Source of the DNA: Dichotomocladium elegans
Lineage: Eukaryota > Mucoromycota > Mucoromycetes > Mucorales > Lichtheimiaceae
Assembly (NCBI GenBank): GCA_025716815.1
Contig: JAIXMN010000001.1
Span: forward strand, 248,001 to 312,000
Length of the DNA stretch: 64,000 bases
Direction: 5' to 3'
This document shows, one piece after another, positions 47,304 to 58,574 of the stretch. Both the position numbers and the translations under genes were made by a program. Position 1 is the stretch's first letter. Each line of letters opens with the position of its first letter. Under the pieces are notes generated by a model. It was given only the letters and a program-made list of their open reading frames with translations. It did no database searches and was not told the origin of the DNA.

Positions 47304-50300
47304 AGGGAGTCCTTTCGCGCGCACGTCCATCTCTCAACCTGGTCACCCAATCCCAACGCCCTACCTCAGATCCGCCTGCTGGTATAACTGTCCCAACACA
47401 AGAACCGCGCCCATCGGAGAGACCATTGATCGATTTGTCTGACGATCCCCCGGCCGAGCAAGACGAGGATGATCGAAAAGCGCTTGCCGCTGACGTTAGA
47501 CATATTGAATCACTATTGGCAATAAAGAATACCGAGTTACCCCTGTACAACATGTCCTGCAATGGGAAACCGATTGAAGTATTATTGGATAGTGGCGCTA
47601 CCTCGTCATATGTGTCACCTCAGTTGGCTGTGGGTTGCCCGGTGCGTTATGTCAAGGACCAGCAAGTGGAAACCGCCGGTGGCCATAAGTTCTCAATCGA
47701 CCGCTCTGTCAGTCTATCACTAGATGCCGCTGGTTTTACCCACAACATTTCTGCGTTCGTTCTCGATACAAAATTCGACTTGATCCTGGGTCGCGATTGG
47801 ATCAAGAACATCAAACCTGTACCGGATTGGGATCAAGATACATGGACGTTTTCGGTCAATGGGATTCAGTACACACTTCGGCCAAAGTACGATCGCCCTA
47901 TTCCGGAGCTGGCCTACCTTATCTCACACCGCCAAGTCGCCCGGATGGTTACACGGGATCAAGTAGATGAGCTGTACTTGTGCTACGTGCGTACCGAGCA
48001 CCAAGAGGAGAAGAAACCCCAGCAAGACAAACTCCACGCACTGTGCAAGGAATACCCAGAAGTCTTCCAGGATAAACTACCAGGACTACCACCTGTGCGT
48101 GAGGTGAGCCATGTCATCGACACAGGTGCTGCAGCACCCATCAATCGAGCACCATACAAGATGAGCCCACTCGAGCTGGACGAATTGCGTAAGCAGCTCA
48201 AAGAGCTCTTAGATCTACGTTTGATCCGCCCTAGCGCGTCTCCATGGGGCGCCCCGGTGTTGTTCGTGCGCAAGAAGGACGGCTCAATGCGCCTCTGTGT
48301 GGACTACCGTGCAATCAATCAGGTAACTAAACGCAACTCGCATCCACTCCCTCGAATCGACGAATGCTTGGAACGAATCGGTGGTGCCAAATATTTCTCA
48401 AGTATCGATTTGAAAAGCGGCTATCATCAAGTACGGATTCGAGAGGAAGATATTCCCAAGACAGCATTCAACACACGCTACGGATCATACGAGTTCCAAG
48501 TGCTCCCCTTTGGATTGACGAATGCCCCTCCCACGTTCCAACGGCTAATGAATTCCGTTTTGGGCGACTGCTTGGATGTTTTTGCATTGGTTTATCTCGA
48601 CGACATTCTGATCTTTAGCAAGTCCGAAAAGGAGCATTACCAACACGTACGCCAGGTTCTTGATCGTTTACGGGATGCTAAGCTAGTGGCCAACCTGAAG
48701 AAATGCGAATTCTTCAAGACTGAGCTGGAATTCGTTGGGTTCCAGGTCTCTGCTGCAGGGATTCTACCGTCCAAAACCAAGGTAAAAGCTATTCGCGATT
48801 GGCCGCAGCCGACCAACGTCCAAGAAGTACGGCAGTTTGTCGGTTTGGCCTCTCATTACCGGCGTTTTATCCGTGATTTCGCGACAATAGCGGCACCGTT
48901 AACCGATCTGACGAAGGGGACGGGTGCGAAAAAGCGGTCGATCAGTTGGACGCCAGAATGCCAGACCGCTTTCGACCTTATCAAGTCCCGCATGTCCGAG
49001 GCACCGATACTGCTACCACCGAACCCCGACCTACCGTATATCATCGAGACGGATGCCTCTAACTTTGGTATAGGTGCGGTACTGCTGCAAGAGGGAGAGG
49101 ATGGCCAGCTACATCCGCTCGCTTTTGAATCCAAGAAGCTGTCCTCGGCCGAACGCAATTATCCAGCCCAAGAGAGGGAACTATTGGGTATACTACATGC
49201 ACTGCGCACATGGCGTTGTTTTGTCGAAGGTCGACCTTATGTTGTACGCACCGATCATCACCCTTTGTTGTACTTCCGGAGCCGCACAAAACCACCGCCA
49301 CCACGCCTGATCCGTTGGATAGCCGAACTAGAACTATACGACCCCGAGATTCAGTACAAGAGTGGAAAGGACAATCATGTACCTGACCTGCTGTCTCGGC
49401 GAGATGGACCTCACTGCGTTCCGGAAGAGAAGTCGCTGGAACCTAATTACCTCTACGCCATAAAGTCGATTGAGGAATCCGACTGGCCGAAATTCTACAA
49501 TTTTGCCGAAACACAGTGGCCGGCCATAGTCAGGGATCTCTTGGTGAAGCATCGGGACAAATTTACAGTCAAAGACAACCGAATTTATCGCAAAGTCAAG
49601 GTCGGATCTGAGGTGCAAGAAATCCGCTTTGCTCTGTTCGCTCGCCGCGCCGATCTTGTTCATCACTTTCATACCAGTTTTGGACACGCCGGGATGGAAA
49701 CTCTGTACGACGTCATCAAGAAACGTTGGTGGTGGCCGAACATGAAAGAAGACATCCAGGAATGGCTACGTAATTGCCCCCAGTGCCAGTTGGCAGCCAA
49801 CCCCGACCGCGGCACACATCATGCACCCATGCGACCCTTGGATGTCCCACCTGCTTTCTCACGTTGGCATCTTGATTTTATTGGCGAACTACCGACCACC
49901 ATGCGCCGCAACCGTTGGATCTTGGTCGCCGTCGACTACACCACCAATTGGACCATCGCACGAGCCGTCCCTGATGCCACAGGCCAAGCCATTGCCGATT
50001 TCATTTTTGAAGAGATCGTCATGCAGTTCGGTTGCCCTAACGAAATCCTGACGGATCGCGGCGCCAACTTCATGTCCAAAGTATTGAACCTGTATCTGGG
50101 TCGCACCAAAATCCATCACAAGTTGACTTCGGCTTTCCACCCACGTACGAATGGCAAGGTTGAGCGCACCAACGGCATTCTTAAATCTATGCTTCGGAAA
50201 TATACCAATGGTGCCATCCATCGCTGGGATGATTTCTTAGAACCGTCTGTCTTTGCGTGTTGTGTGCGCAAGCATCGCACAACGGGCATGAGCCCGTTCT

Positions 50301-50827
50301 ATATGGTGTACGGAGTAGAACCCCGCCTTCCTGGTGATATGACGCGGCCCTTACTAGTTGAAGAACAAGAACCGGATCCCAAGACACTTGTAGATGCTCG
50401 CCGACCATCGCTGTTGCGCTTACATGAAGCTCGCGCCTCTGCCGCGGAACGGCTTCGCGCCAACGCCCAGCGGGATAAAGCTATTTGGGATGCCACACTA
50501 AAACCGCAAACGTTTGCTATTGGTGACCATGTTCTATTACGTAACGAGCAAAAGTTAAGCCTGGAGTACAATTGGAAAGGACCGTACTTGGTGATCAGTC
50601 GTAACTTAGACTCGGACACCTACAAGCTAAAAGACATGAACGGCAAGGAATATAGCTCCTGGGTCCATACCGACCGTCTACGTCCCGTCCATTTTCAGAC
50701 AGCACCCACCTCCCCTTGGTTCGATCCTGTCGCTTCCCGTGCCGCCAACCGATCAGATATTCAAGACCACACCTTGCAGTTGTTGTTCGAGGACGACCAA
50801 CATTCTCGGAGGGGGGTAATGTCGTAG
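47261..50827 (+). CDS. pol: Pol polyprotein (PR-RT-RNaseH-IN) of the Ty3/gypsy element
   Basis: Open frame 47261-50827, -1 relative to gag and with no early ATG, so it is expected only as a Gag-Pol fusion. Aspartic protease: VLLDSGATSSYVSPQL. Reverse transcriptase: FVRKKDGSMRLCVDYRAIN, PFGLTNAPPTFQ, and the catalytic FALVYLDDILIFS. RNase H: IETDASNFGIGAVLLQ, followed by EGRPYVVRTDHHPL. Integrase: HHCC zinc finger (HFHTSFGHAG ... CPQCQLA), catalytic core D (WHLDFIGEL), D (ILTDRGANF), E (NGKVERTNG), and a GPY/F-like end (WKGPYLVISRNLDSDTYKL). The stop lies 8 bases into the 3' LTR. Confidence 0.97.
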   Translation: MSTWRFKSQRASGIEGVLSRARPSLNLVTQSQRPTSDPPAGITVPTQEPRPSERPLIDLSDDPPAEQDEDDRKALAADVRHIESLLAIKNTELPLYNMSCNGKPIEVLLDSGATSSYVSPQLAVGCPVRYVKDQQVETAGGHKFSIDRSVSLSLDAAGFTHNISAFVLDTKFDLILGRDWIKNIKPVPDWDQDTWTFSVNGIQYTLRPKYDRPIPELAYLISHRQVARMVTRDQVDELYLCYVRTEHQEEKKPQQDKLHALCKEYPEVFQDKLPGLPPVREVSHVIDTGAAAPINRAPYKMSPLELDELRKQLKELLDLRLIRPSASPWGAPVLFVRKKDGSMRLCVDYRAINQVTKRNSHPLPRIDECLERIGGAKYFSSIDLKSGYHQVRIREEDIPKTAFNTRYGSYEFQVLPFGLTNAPPTFQRLMNSVLGDCLDVFALVYLDDILIFSKSEKEHYQHVRQVLDRLRDAKLVANLKKCEFFKTELEFVGFQVSAAGILPSKTKVKAIRDWPQPTNVQEVRQFVGLASHYRRFIRDFATIAAPLTDLTKGTGAKKRSISWTPECQTAFDLIKSRMSEAPILLPPNPDLPYIIETDASNFGIGAVLLQEGEDGQLHPLAFESKKLSSAERNYPAQERELLGILHALRTWRCFVEGRPYVVRTDHHPLLYFRSRTKPPPPRLIRWIAELELYDPEIQYKSGKDNHVPDLLSRRDGPHCVPEEKSLEPNYLYAIKSIEESDWPKFYNFAETQWPAIVRDLLVKHRDKFTVKDNRIYRKVKVGSEVQEIRFALFARRADLVHHFHTSFGHAGMETLYDVIKKRWWWPNMKEDIQEWLRNCPQCQLAANPDRGTHHAPMRPLDVPPAFSRWHLDFIGELPTTMRRNRWILVAVDYTTNWTIARAVPDATGQAIADFIFEEIVMQFGCPNEILTDRGANFMSKVLNLYLGRTKIHHKLTSAFHPRTNGKVERTNGILKSMLRKYTNGAIHRWDDFLEPSVFACCVRKHRTTGMSPFYMVYGVEPRLPGDMTRPLLVEEQEPDPKTLVDARRPSLLRLHEARASAAERLRANAQRDKAIWDATLKPQTFAIGDHVLLRNEQKLSLEYNWKGPYLVISRNLDSDTYKLKDMNGKEYSSWVHTDRLRPVHFQTAPTSPWFDPVASRAANRSDIQDHTLQLLFEDDQHSRRGVMS
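47276..47321 (+). promoter_or_regulatory. -1 ribosomal frameshift signal between gag and pol
   Basis: The gag frame reads GAT TTA AAA, giving the slippery heptamer T TTA AAA (47276-47282). Five bases downstream begins CGCGCG (47288-47293), which can pair with CGCGCG at 47316-47321; inside it AGGA (47296-47299) can pair with TCCT (47310-47313). A slip of one base back enters pol exactly at AGC (47282). The gag stop is in the hairpin loop. Confidence 0.75.
50808..50819 (+). promoter_or_regulatory. Polypurine tract
   Basis: GGAGGGGGGTAA directly precedes the 3' LTR and would prime plus-strand DNA synthesis. Confidence 0.8.
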
Positions 50828-51140
50828 TACAGTCCAGTCGATTATTTTAATCACCGGCTACATGACCATTACCGCGGAGCGTAGCACTTTTTAGACAAAG
50901 TCCGAATGACAATGGTTGCTAAACATGAGTCATCAGTAGCAATCTTGACAGCATTGCACTCATTTCTTACAAGTCAATACAGTATAAATAATGGGACATT
51001 TATCGTAATAAAACATCATCATATATTGTCCGGACGACTATCTGTGTGGTTCTATCTCTCCGTGGTTATCTCTTCGTGGTTATTCTCTCAGTGGACGTCG
51101 TCTCTTCTCAGTGGTATCCAAGTTTGATAAAAAGACGACA
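50820..51140 (+). repeat. 3' LTR of the Ty3/gypsy element
   Basis: Identical base for base with the 5' LTR by eye over 321 bp. Followed by AACA, the target-site duplicate. Confidence 0.96.
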
Positions 51141-51759
51141 AACAATTGTCTTTTTTTTAGCGGAATATGGCAGCGTCTGGTGAGGAAAGATACAGATGCC
51201 AATAAATACAACAGATCGTCTTTAGTTTTGCTTGAACTCCGTGGTTAATCACCGAAAAGTAATGCAATAACGTCCCTTATTTATAGTGCTTTATAAGCTA
51301 TATATATAGAGTACGATATCGCCATCTGTGCTGACGACCTGTTTAAATAAATTATCTGTGTATGCAATGATCCATGTCCGGCATGTTATCAAAGAAGTAG
51401 GACGAGCATTACTTCATTTTCAAAAGTAAAAACATTGCCAATGTCGCATAAAAACATGAAATTTGTCGCATGCATAAGAAGGCCGGAGACATTTCCGTTA
51501 GTAGACAAAAAACATCAGCCCTCTTCTTACTTTTAACTTACCCCGAAGGTACTAGCTAGATGTGCCATTGTAGTAAAAGTGGCGGAAGGGTTGGAGGAAG
51601 GAACATGGAGGGATGACGACTGATCAACGACAACACCAGCGGTAGAAGCATCAGGGGAAGCAGACGAAGACAAAAGCACCTCGACGAAGCCATGGTGGGA
51701 TACCTGCGCGGGTGCAGCCAGCCCACGGTTCCACCCAAAGCCCATATCCTCTCCCCTCG
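51141..51759. other. Spacer, possibly with another transposon scrap
   Basis: AT-rich with TATATATA at 51301. On the minus strand 51745-51541 has a protein-like stretch (MGFGWNRGLAAPAQVSHHGF) that ends at a GTAAGT donor, but no following exon was found; it may be a fragment of a third element. Confidence 0.35.
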
Positions 51760-53020
51760 AGGCATTCAGTTAGGCAGATTTTGTTAGCTACAGAGGATCC
51801 GGCATACCACAAGATTGCGTTTTTTGCTCTTGACAGCGACCAAAACTGCTCAATCGGATGGAGTTCAGGCGAGTATGGTGGAAGATAACCACATCGATCT
51901 CCTCAAGATTCGATGTATTTAGCGATATCCTCAGCCTTATGGATAAATGTATTATCCATTACCAAACAATGGCCTTCATATATTCATACTTATTTCTCTC
52001 ATCTATCGTAGCCTTAAGCAAGCTGAGATAATGCCCTGTTACAGTTCCCCTGTTCGTAACTTCAGATTGATCTGCCCTCGTTCTTTTCTTGATTGGTGGC
52101 TGTGGGAGACTCAAGCTACATTTAATAATGCTTGATGCTGATATTGTCCCCCCCTCCAAGATTGTGGTTGTCTTTGGTATTGTGACCACTGCAGGAGTAC
52201 CTCTCTTGGACCATGCCATGCTGCGTTTCATATTCGTATGGAAGACAGTCTCATCAAGGAAAACGCAGCTTTTTCCAAAGTCGATGTCGGTCCTGTCACA
52301 TCTGCGCACCCAGTCAAGGCGCACTTGAATCTTCACAGCACTATTCCTGTCTACAGACTGAAACCGAGCCATTTTCAATGTCAAGTTGCATTCGTTTTTC
52401 ATAAATCGATGGAGCGTCGTCCTAGATACTTTGAGCCCCTCGAACCTTGGAAGCAGTTGCTCCATCAGCTGCTCCAGAACAATGTATGGTTTCTCATAAA
52501 TAAAGGTCATATGCTCTTCATTGGGAATACGCGAACAATCCCTCGCTTTAGGTTTCTTAAAGATGCTGTCAAGGTCTTTCTCATACTGTAATGCCCGTCG
52601 CTGGGCCGAAAGAATATGGATTCCTAGTTGTTTTGCAGCAGCTGATGCACTCAAACATCAATTTAAAAAAATCCGACCTTGTCTTGGTCAGTGTAGGCTG
52701 CGTAACTGCGCTTGATCCTTGTTCTTTCATCCGAATATCTCTATCCTTTCGCATAGGAATGTGTGTGGTAGTAAAATCAGAGTGATCTTTGCAAGATATC
52801 CTAAGCAGATATTCAGCGCGAGAACAAGAAAGTTGCAGAGAGTACGTTTCTTCATCAACCGCATCGTGCATAGGTTCAGGACAGCCCCGCTCATTGACGA
52901 GATGACCTTGGCCATCTTCTTCAAAAAATAGGTTGCTCATTCCAGAATGTAAAAGTGTATAAAAGAGATGAAAGCGACCTCTTTCTATGGATGCATGTGA
53001 CATTCTGTGATCCTGCGACT
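51760..53020 (-). pseudogene. Tc1/mariner (IS630-type) transposase relic, copy 2
   Basis: Minus-strand transposase in two long pieces. The first (53003-52581) holds GQGHLVNERGCPEPMHDAVD. The second (52654-51959) holds the helix-turn-helix part (MSASAAAKQLGIHILSAQRR), a second helical block (GLKVSRTTLHRFMKNECN) and the first catalytic Asp in SCVFLDETVFHTNM. A frameshift near 51960 and an in-frame stop near 51895 interrupt the C-terminal part, where MDNTFIHKAEDIAKYIES and YLPPYSPELHPIEQFWS can still be read. It is better preserved than copy 1 and lacks copy 1's internal damage. Terminal repeats were not resolved. Confidence 0.85.
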
Positions 53021-53568
53021 TTAGAACTGGCAGGGGTGCGACTTATGATTATGGAAAAATATTAAGCCTGACGTTGGCAGGCAACTTGGAATAGTCAGCT
53101 GATCTGGCTATAATACAAGTTCTTTCACATTGTTGTCTATTTGGAATAAAAAAAAAGAGTTGCAGAGGATACGGTTACCAAATGGAATCTCCTTATGGAA
53201 GGAGTGTAGCCACGGAGTGTGATAGCCACAAAAAGGCAAGTTGGAAAATAACGCTTACTGTGAATACCATTCCTCCGTTTCCGTTTTGAGTATTATATAA
53301 TAAATGACATCGTATTAACGGATTTATACGGCAGGTGCTTCAACGAAATCGACATGTCCTAAATATCCTTTTATGCACTAGTCCCAGAAGACCAAAATGG
53401 TCTATTGCAAGTACCAAGAGTGCGGTTCATAAACAACATGCTTCAACTTTGTTGACAGTGTGTACAAAGAATAATTTTTATTTAAATGAATACTTGGCAG
53501 GAACAGATGAATTGATGACAGATGATAAGATACTAGGATGATGAATATAATATACATGGCTTGGTAAA
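53021..53568. other. Intergenic
   Basis: About 550 bp of AT-rich DNA downstream of the P450 fusion gene's stop. No gene seen. Confidence 0.5.
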
Positions 53569-56500
53569 TTAACCCCAAACGTCTTCGTTATAGCGCCCCT
53601 GGTCAATCAGCTCTTGCAAGAATCTCTCCGCCTCTTCTTCACATTGTGAATTTCCAAAACTCTTGGCTATGTTGCAAAAAGCACGGCGGACATCGCGGCT
53701 CATCGCGCCCGCACCACAGATGTACACCGAAGCGGGGTTTGGTCCGTTCAAGAGCTTCCATATCTCAAGGGCGTTATGCAACACCTGATGCTGAACATAT
53801 CTGATAGGCCGGTTTTCGCGAGAGAAGGCAACATGGAGGTGGGTGATGACGCCATCTTTGACATAGTTCTCCAATTCGTCGGCATAGATATAGTCATGGT
53901 CGTGTCTCCTGCAACCGAAGAAAAGGACTGACTCGCCCACATTCTCACCCTTTGCACGTTGATAGGCACGCTCTTGCAAAAAGCCACGGAATGGCGCGAG
54001 GCCAGTGCCGGCTGCAATCATGATGACAGGGGTGGTGACATCGGATGGTAACGCAAATGAACTCTTGGACGACTTGAGCGTGGCGCGGAGAGAACAGTTT
54101 TCAAAAGTTCGCGCGAGATAGGACGAGGCCAGACCATAGTATTCGCGGCCATCGGCCAGCATATCATGAACAACACCGACTGTGAGATGTGCATGAGTTG
54201 GATGTGTCAGAGGTGAGGAGGCAATCGAATAGCGTCTTGGTTGCATGACTCCCACAGCAGCGAGGAATTGGCCCAAATCAAGCTGATTCACCTGAGGGTA
54301 ATTTTTCTGGAGGTCCAAGATAGTACGGTGCTTCGCAATAAACGTCTTGTACTCGGTGTTATCTGGCATGACAAGCTTGCGGAAAGCATCCGCAGTCTCA
54401 GCAGAGATGCTGCTCAGCTGTTCAGCGAAAATAGAGAGCATTGTTCGGCTCGGAGGCGATGTGATGTCTGCGTAGTACGTGAGTGCATTGCGCACCGAGC
54501 AGGGTCCCTTAATAGAGGCAGCTAGAGAGCGAGGAGAAACGCTGGTCAATGTGTCACTGTCGATTTCAAAGACGGAGTCAAGGACCCAGCCAAACGCCAG
54601 CGCAATGGCCTCCACAAGGTCCGGGTCATTTTCGGGCATGACCTCCAGATGGTCACCAGCCAGGTAAAGACTTCCGTCGCTGCAGATCGGTTTCAGATGC
54701 GAAATATCAAGTTCCACGTGTCTTGTGCTTCGGCCTGAAGCAGCGTGCAATAGCTCTCTATTCTTGAGAACTTGGACATTGTACTCGCCGTTGCGGTTCT
54801 CCTGTGCTGCATTCCATTTCGCTTCATTAGTAGGGCTTACAAAAGTGACACCGACTTTCTTGACTTCTAGACCCATGCTAGCGGATGGAACGATGACCTG
54901 GCTCTCAGGAAGGGAGAGGCCGAACTGGCTAAGGGCTTGAACCCAGAAATGAGCAGACCTACAGTAACAGTAAGCAAAAGGTGAGTAAAAAAATAGATAA
55001 ACGGATGATCTTGAACTTACCACTTGTTGAAGTCCGCATCCATGTCCTTATCGGCATTGCCCTCACCGCACTGAAAGAAACGGTCGGCACCCAGCTGCTC
55101 CAAGCTGTTATCCACCTTACGAGGGAAGGCTTGGTAGGTGCGCCAATTCTTGTTACCGACACCAAATACCGCATACCGGAGAGAGTTGAGCAGACTTCCG
55201 CAATTCAATTCGCTCGTCTTGCTAGTGATGAACTTGTCAAACCGCTCAGCATTATCGGGAGGCAAACCGTTGTATGTGGCTGTGCATATCACGACCAGCT
55301 CACTCGGTCCCTTTGCCGGAGGCTGGTATTTGCCCTCGTCCAGTACGCTCCATTTGTCCATATCGCAGCAGCTGACATCCTTGAAGCCAAAGCTGCGAGC
55401 CTGCGACGCCAGCTGTGCGGCGTAGTCCTGTGCACTACCCGTTTGACTACCGTATAAGAAAGTGATAGGTGGGAGCACAGCGGCCTTTTCTGAAACTTGG
55501 GAGATAATATGCTCGAATTGAGGTAGAGTTGAATGTTCATTTGGAGCGGCATCCGCAGGCTTGCTGTTTTCGATAGGTGAAGAATTCGGTTCGGGGAGAT
55601 CAGTTCGAGGGTGGATCGTCATATAGAGATCTACTGGTTTTGTGGTAGCCATCATAGGATCGAATTGAATATCCGGCCCGTCTATATCACGTTCTGTTTA
55701 GATATATAGCTCAAATGACTGATGTTCATAACATACCGTAGCAGAACTTGTATCGGTGCAAAAACATTGATAAGACGACCTTTGCTTCCTGAAGCGCAAA
55801 TGCCATACCAATGCACGCGCGGGGTCCGTTACTGAAGGGTAGCCATGCAAAGCGGGAGCGCTTCTGCTCTTCTTCAGGCGTGAAACGATCGGGATCAAAA
55901 CGTTCAGGATCAGGGTAAACGTCAGGATTTCGGTGCATGGCAAAGACGTTGATTTGGGAGATCGTTCCCGCCTTCACAAGATAGCCGCCAGGAACAACGC
56001 AATCCTTCTTGCAGAATTTCCCAAGAGAACGTACGGGAGGGTATTTGCGCAAAGTCTCTTTGAGGACTTGGGATGTATATTTGAGGTTACTGACTTGTTC
56101 GACTGTTGGAAGCTTGCCATGGGTGATGCCGACGTTAACAATTTCTTGGAGTACTTTAGCCTCAATTTCAGGATGACGTGAAAGCTCATAAAGTGTCCAA
56201 GCGAGAGTGTTCGCCGTCGTCTATAAGTACATGTCTGACGGTCAATACTACATCGAGAATGCAAAAACATACACCGAAACTATTCCAGCTTACATCGTGT
56301 CCCGCAATGAGGAAGGTTACGACTTGATAGCGAATGTTTTCATCGGACAGACCAAGGTTGTTTTCATCACGGGCGTTAAGCATAAATCCAAGTAAGTCCT
56401 TATTAATATCTTTTGCTTCAGGACTGTTCTTGCGCTCCTTGATCACCTGGTCAACGGTGTCATTCATGAGCTTGATATAGGCGTCGAACTTCCGGTTTCT

Positions 56501-57496
56501 CTCAAGCGGTAAATGTTTTATAATGCCGACTTGTAGAACGCGATTGACCGCCTCTAGGAGACAATAGCTCATAGCATTGATGAAAGGATGGAGAGGTGCA
56601 TCACGAGATTCCAGCAGACCAAAGTCGTATCCAAAACCGCAGCGACCAATGGTCTCGAATGTAAGTCGCGTCGTCCAGTCGAGAATGTCGACCTTCTCAA
56701 CTGGAGAATAATCACCAAGAACTTCCATTGTTTCAATAGAAATGGTACCCATTTCATGGAGATACGCCTGACAGTTGCAACTTTTTAATGCATGTATTTG
56801 AAGAACCATATAGAGTGCATTTTACCTTGATTGCCCTGGGACTGAATGCAGGCATGAGCAGTTTATGTGCGAGCTTCCAGTCTTCATCGTCACTATCCGT
56901 TGTGAACAGACCTTGTCCGCCAAACGCCTTAATTTCCTTCAATCCCAAATCAACCTTCTTTGTAAAATATTCTGATTCCTTGGCAAAAATTTCAGCCACT
57001 CTGGGGTCGTTTGTGCCGATAGCGTCTGTGCCCATGAAGTTGATCTCCAGGACAGGGCCGTATTTCTTAAACAAGCGCATCCAGCCAAGTGTTCTATCAG
57101 TATATATATAGGTGTGTGAGTGAGTGAGGAATGAGCCATCATTGAAACTCGCCAGAATTTTACTAACGGATTTGGCAAAAGTTCGCGGATGGAACCGACA
57201 AATGGGTATTTTGTAGGACCGGGGATGACGGTCTTGATATGCTCCCTCAGGTCAACATGCACTACTTGTTGTTTGCGAATATCATCTATTCGCTCGAGGA
57301 GGTTGCCGGCGCCGTCGCGTAAGAGAATATCGCTAAGCGGGATGTTGCTAGCAATATCGAGTTTCTCAAGTGCAAGGTGCTTTATTGTGTCAATGCTAGC
57401 ACCGGACCCAAAGAGTATAATCTTGCCGTCTCGCTCAATATCGTACGTTGGGCCATTGAGCACAATGATAAGTGATGTTTTGGTATCTTCTGACAT
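53569..57496 (-). CDS. Self-sufficient cytochrome P450 - NADPH reductase fusion with an extra N-terminal domain
   Basis: Six exons: 57496-57168, 57093-56826, 56767-56294, 56220-55737, 55681-55021, 54958-53569; in phase, 1201 residues. Residues about 1-85 are an extra domain. The P450 part runs to about 520: FLIAGHDTTANTLAW (I helix, AGxDT), KETLRKYPP (ExxR), PERFDPDRF, FSNGPRACIG (haem Cys). The diflavin reductase follows: FMN domain ITFLYGSQTGSAQDYAAQL, FAD motif QPRRYSIASS, NADPH site AAGTGLAPFRGFLQER, C-terminus DVWG. This is the CYP102/CYP505 plan (bacterial BM3, fungal P450foxy), which hydroxylates fatty acids at sub-terminal carbons. Those are about 1050-1070 residues, so this protein is about 130 longer, mostly at the N-terminus. 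No membrane anchor; probably cytosolic. Confidence 0.95.
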
Positions 57497-58574
57497 GGTT
57501 TGCGGATGAAAGATATGGGAGGATGCGGTGCCATTTATAATCCTCGGATAAAAGGTGATGAGTTACTTTCCATCCCTCTCCGATTCCGTAATGCCGAGAA
57601 TCCCAATTTCTATTCATTATTGTTCCTTGTGCGGCCAATGGCGGGTTGTTCTGGATCAACTTTTTTTTTTAAAACCCATAGAAAATATATCTCTGAGTTT
57701 ACATAAGCTGTATTAGCGGGAAAGATCACCCACCGACGAGTCGTGGTTTATGGATTCTACGATTAGACCGCGTCCATTAGCGCATGTCCAATTTCAATAG
57801 TTCAAGTATCATTCGCCCTTGCTGGGGGTTCTTTGACCTGCGGAGGGTTGTTATGGTCACATTGCATGGGTTTCCTGGCCTCATTAAAGAATTGACAGCA
57901 GTAACCGGAAATACTTGCGGCCCGCGGGGACTGAAATAATTCTAATGACTCATGAATGATGCTCACGTGGATCATCGGTTCTGGTATTCGGCAATGGCCC
58001 CTTCCCTACCGTTCCCGGTAGCGTATTAGCAGCCATTCATCTATGCTGATGTAGCGTCCAATTTGCAGTCTCTAGGATTTCTTACAAACAAATATTAGAA
58101 GTACTCAGCAATGCGGTACTTGAAAAAATACATCCTATGAATCGGCTCATTCAAACAAAAGAATCCCGCTGTAGCTGCAGTACTTTAGACCGATCTGCTC
58201 CTTATTATGGTTTTACGGGCAGCGCGTCATTATTATTTATAGAGTGAAAAGCTCTCCTTGAATACACATTATATGATACGAAAGAGAATGATCAACAACC
58301 AAGAATGTCCACTTATTGTCATGGCCAAACATAGGAAATTTCGATCCAGATTATCCAATCAGCCCTATTGCTGAGCTTGACGTTCTACTGGACATACTCT
58401 GTTCAAGTTATATCCGCTTGGAACATAATATCATTCATCCTTAGAAATCAGAAGCGGGTACTTTTAAGAATGAAATCAAACGTCGCGAGTCTTTAATGTT
58501 TCAAAGAAATTTAAAATGGTTGAAGCGGGTGAATGGAACAATGGATTATGCAGAATAATATGTCAAATAGTGAT
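57497..58574. other. Intergenic
   Basis: About 1.1 kb holding the promoter of the P450 fusion gene and the 3' flank of the secreted-protein gene. No gene seen. Confidence 0.5.

Larger units (their letters stand above)
45925..51140 (+). mobile_element. Complete Ty3/gypsy LTR retrotransposon, 5216 bp
   Basis: Two identical 321-bp LTRs (TGTCGT ... ACGACA) bracket gag and pol in the order protease, reverse transcriptase, RNase H, integrase, which defines the Ty3/gypsy (Metaviridae) class. A 4-bp direct repeat AACA flanks the element (45921-45924 and 51141-51144). The primer-binding site, frameshift site, polypurine tract and all catalytic motifs appear intact, so the insertion is young and may be active. 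No chromodomain was seen at the integrase C-terminus; the GPY/F-like module is present. Confidence 0.96.
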
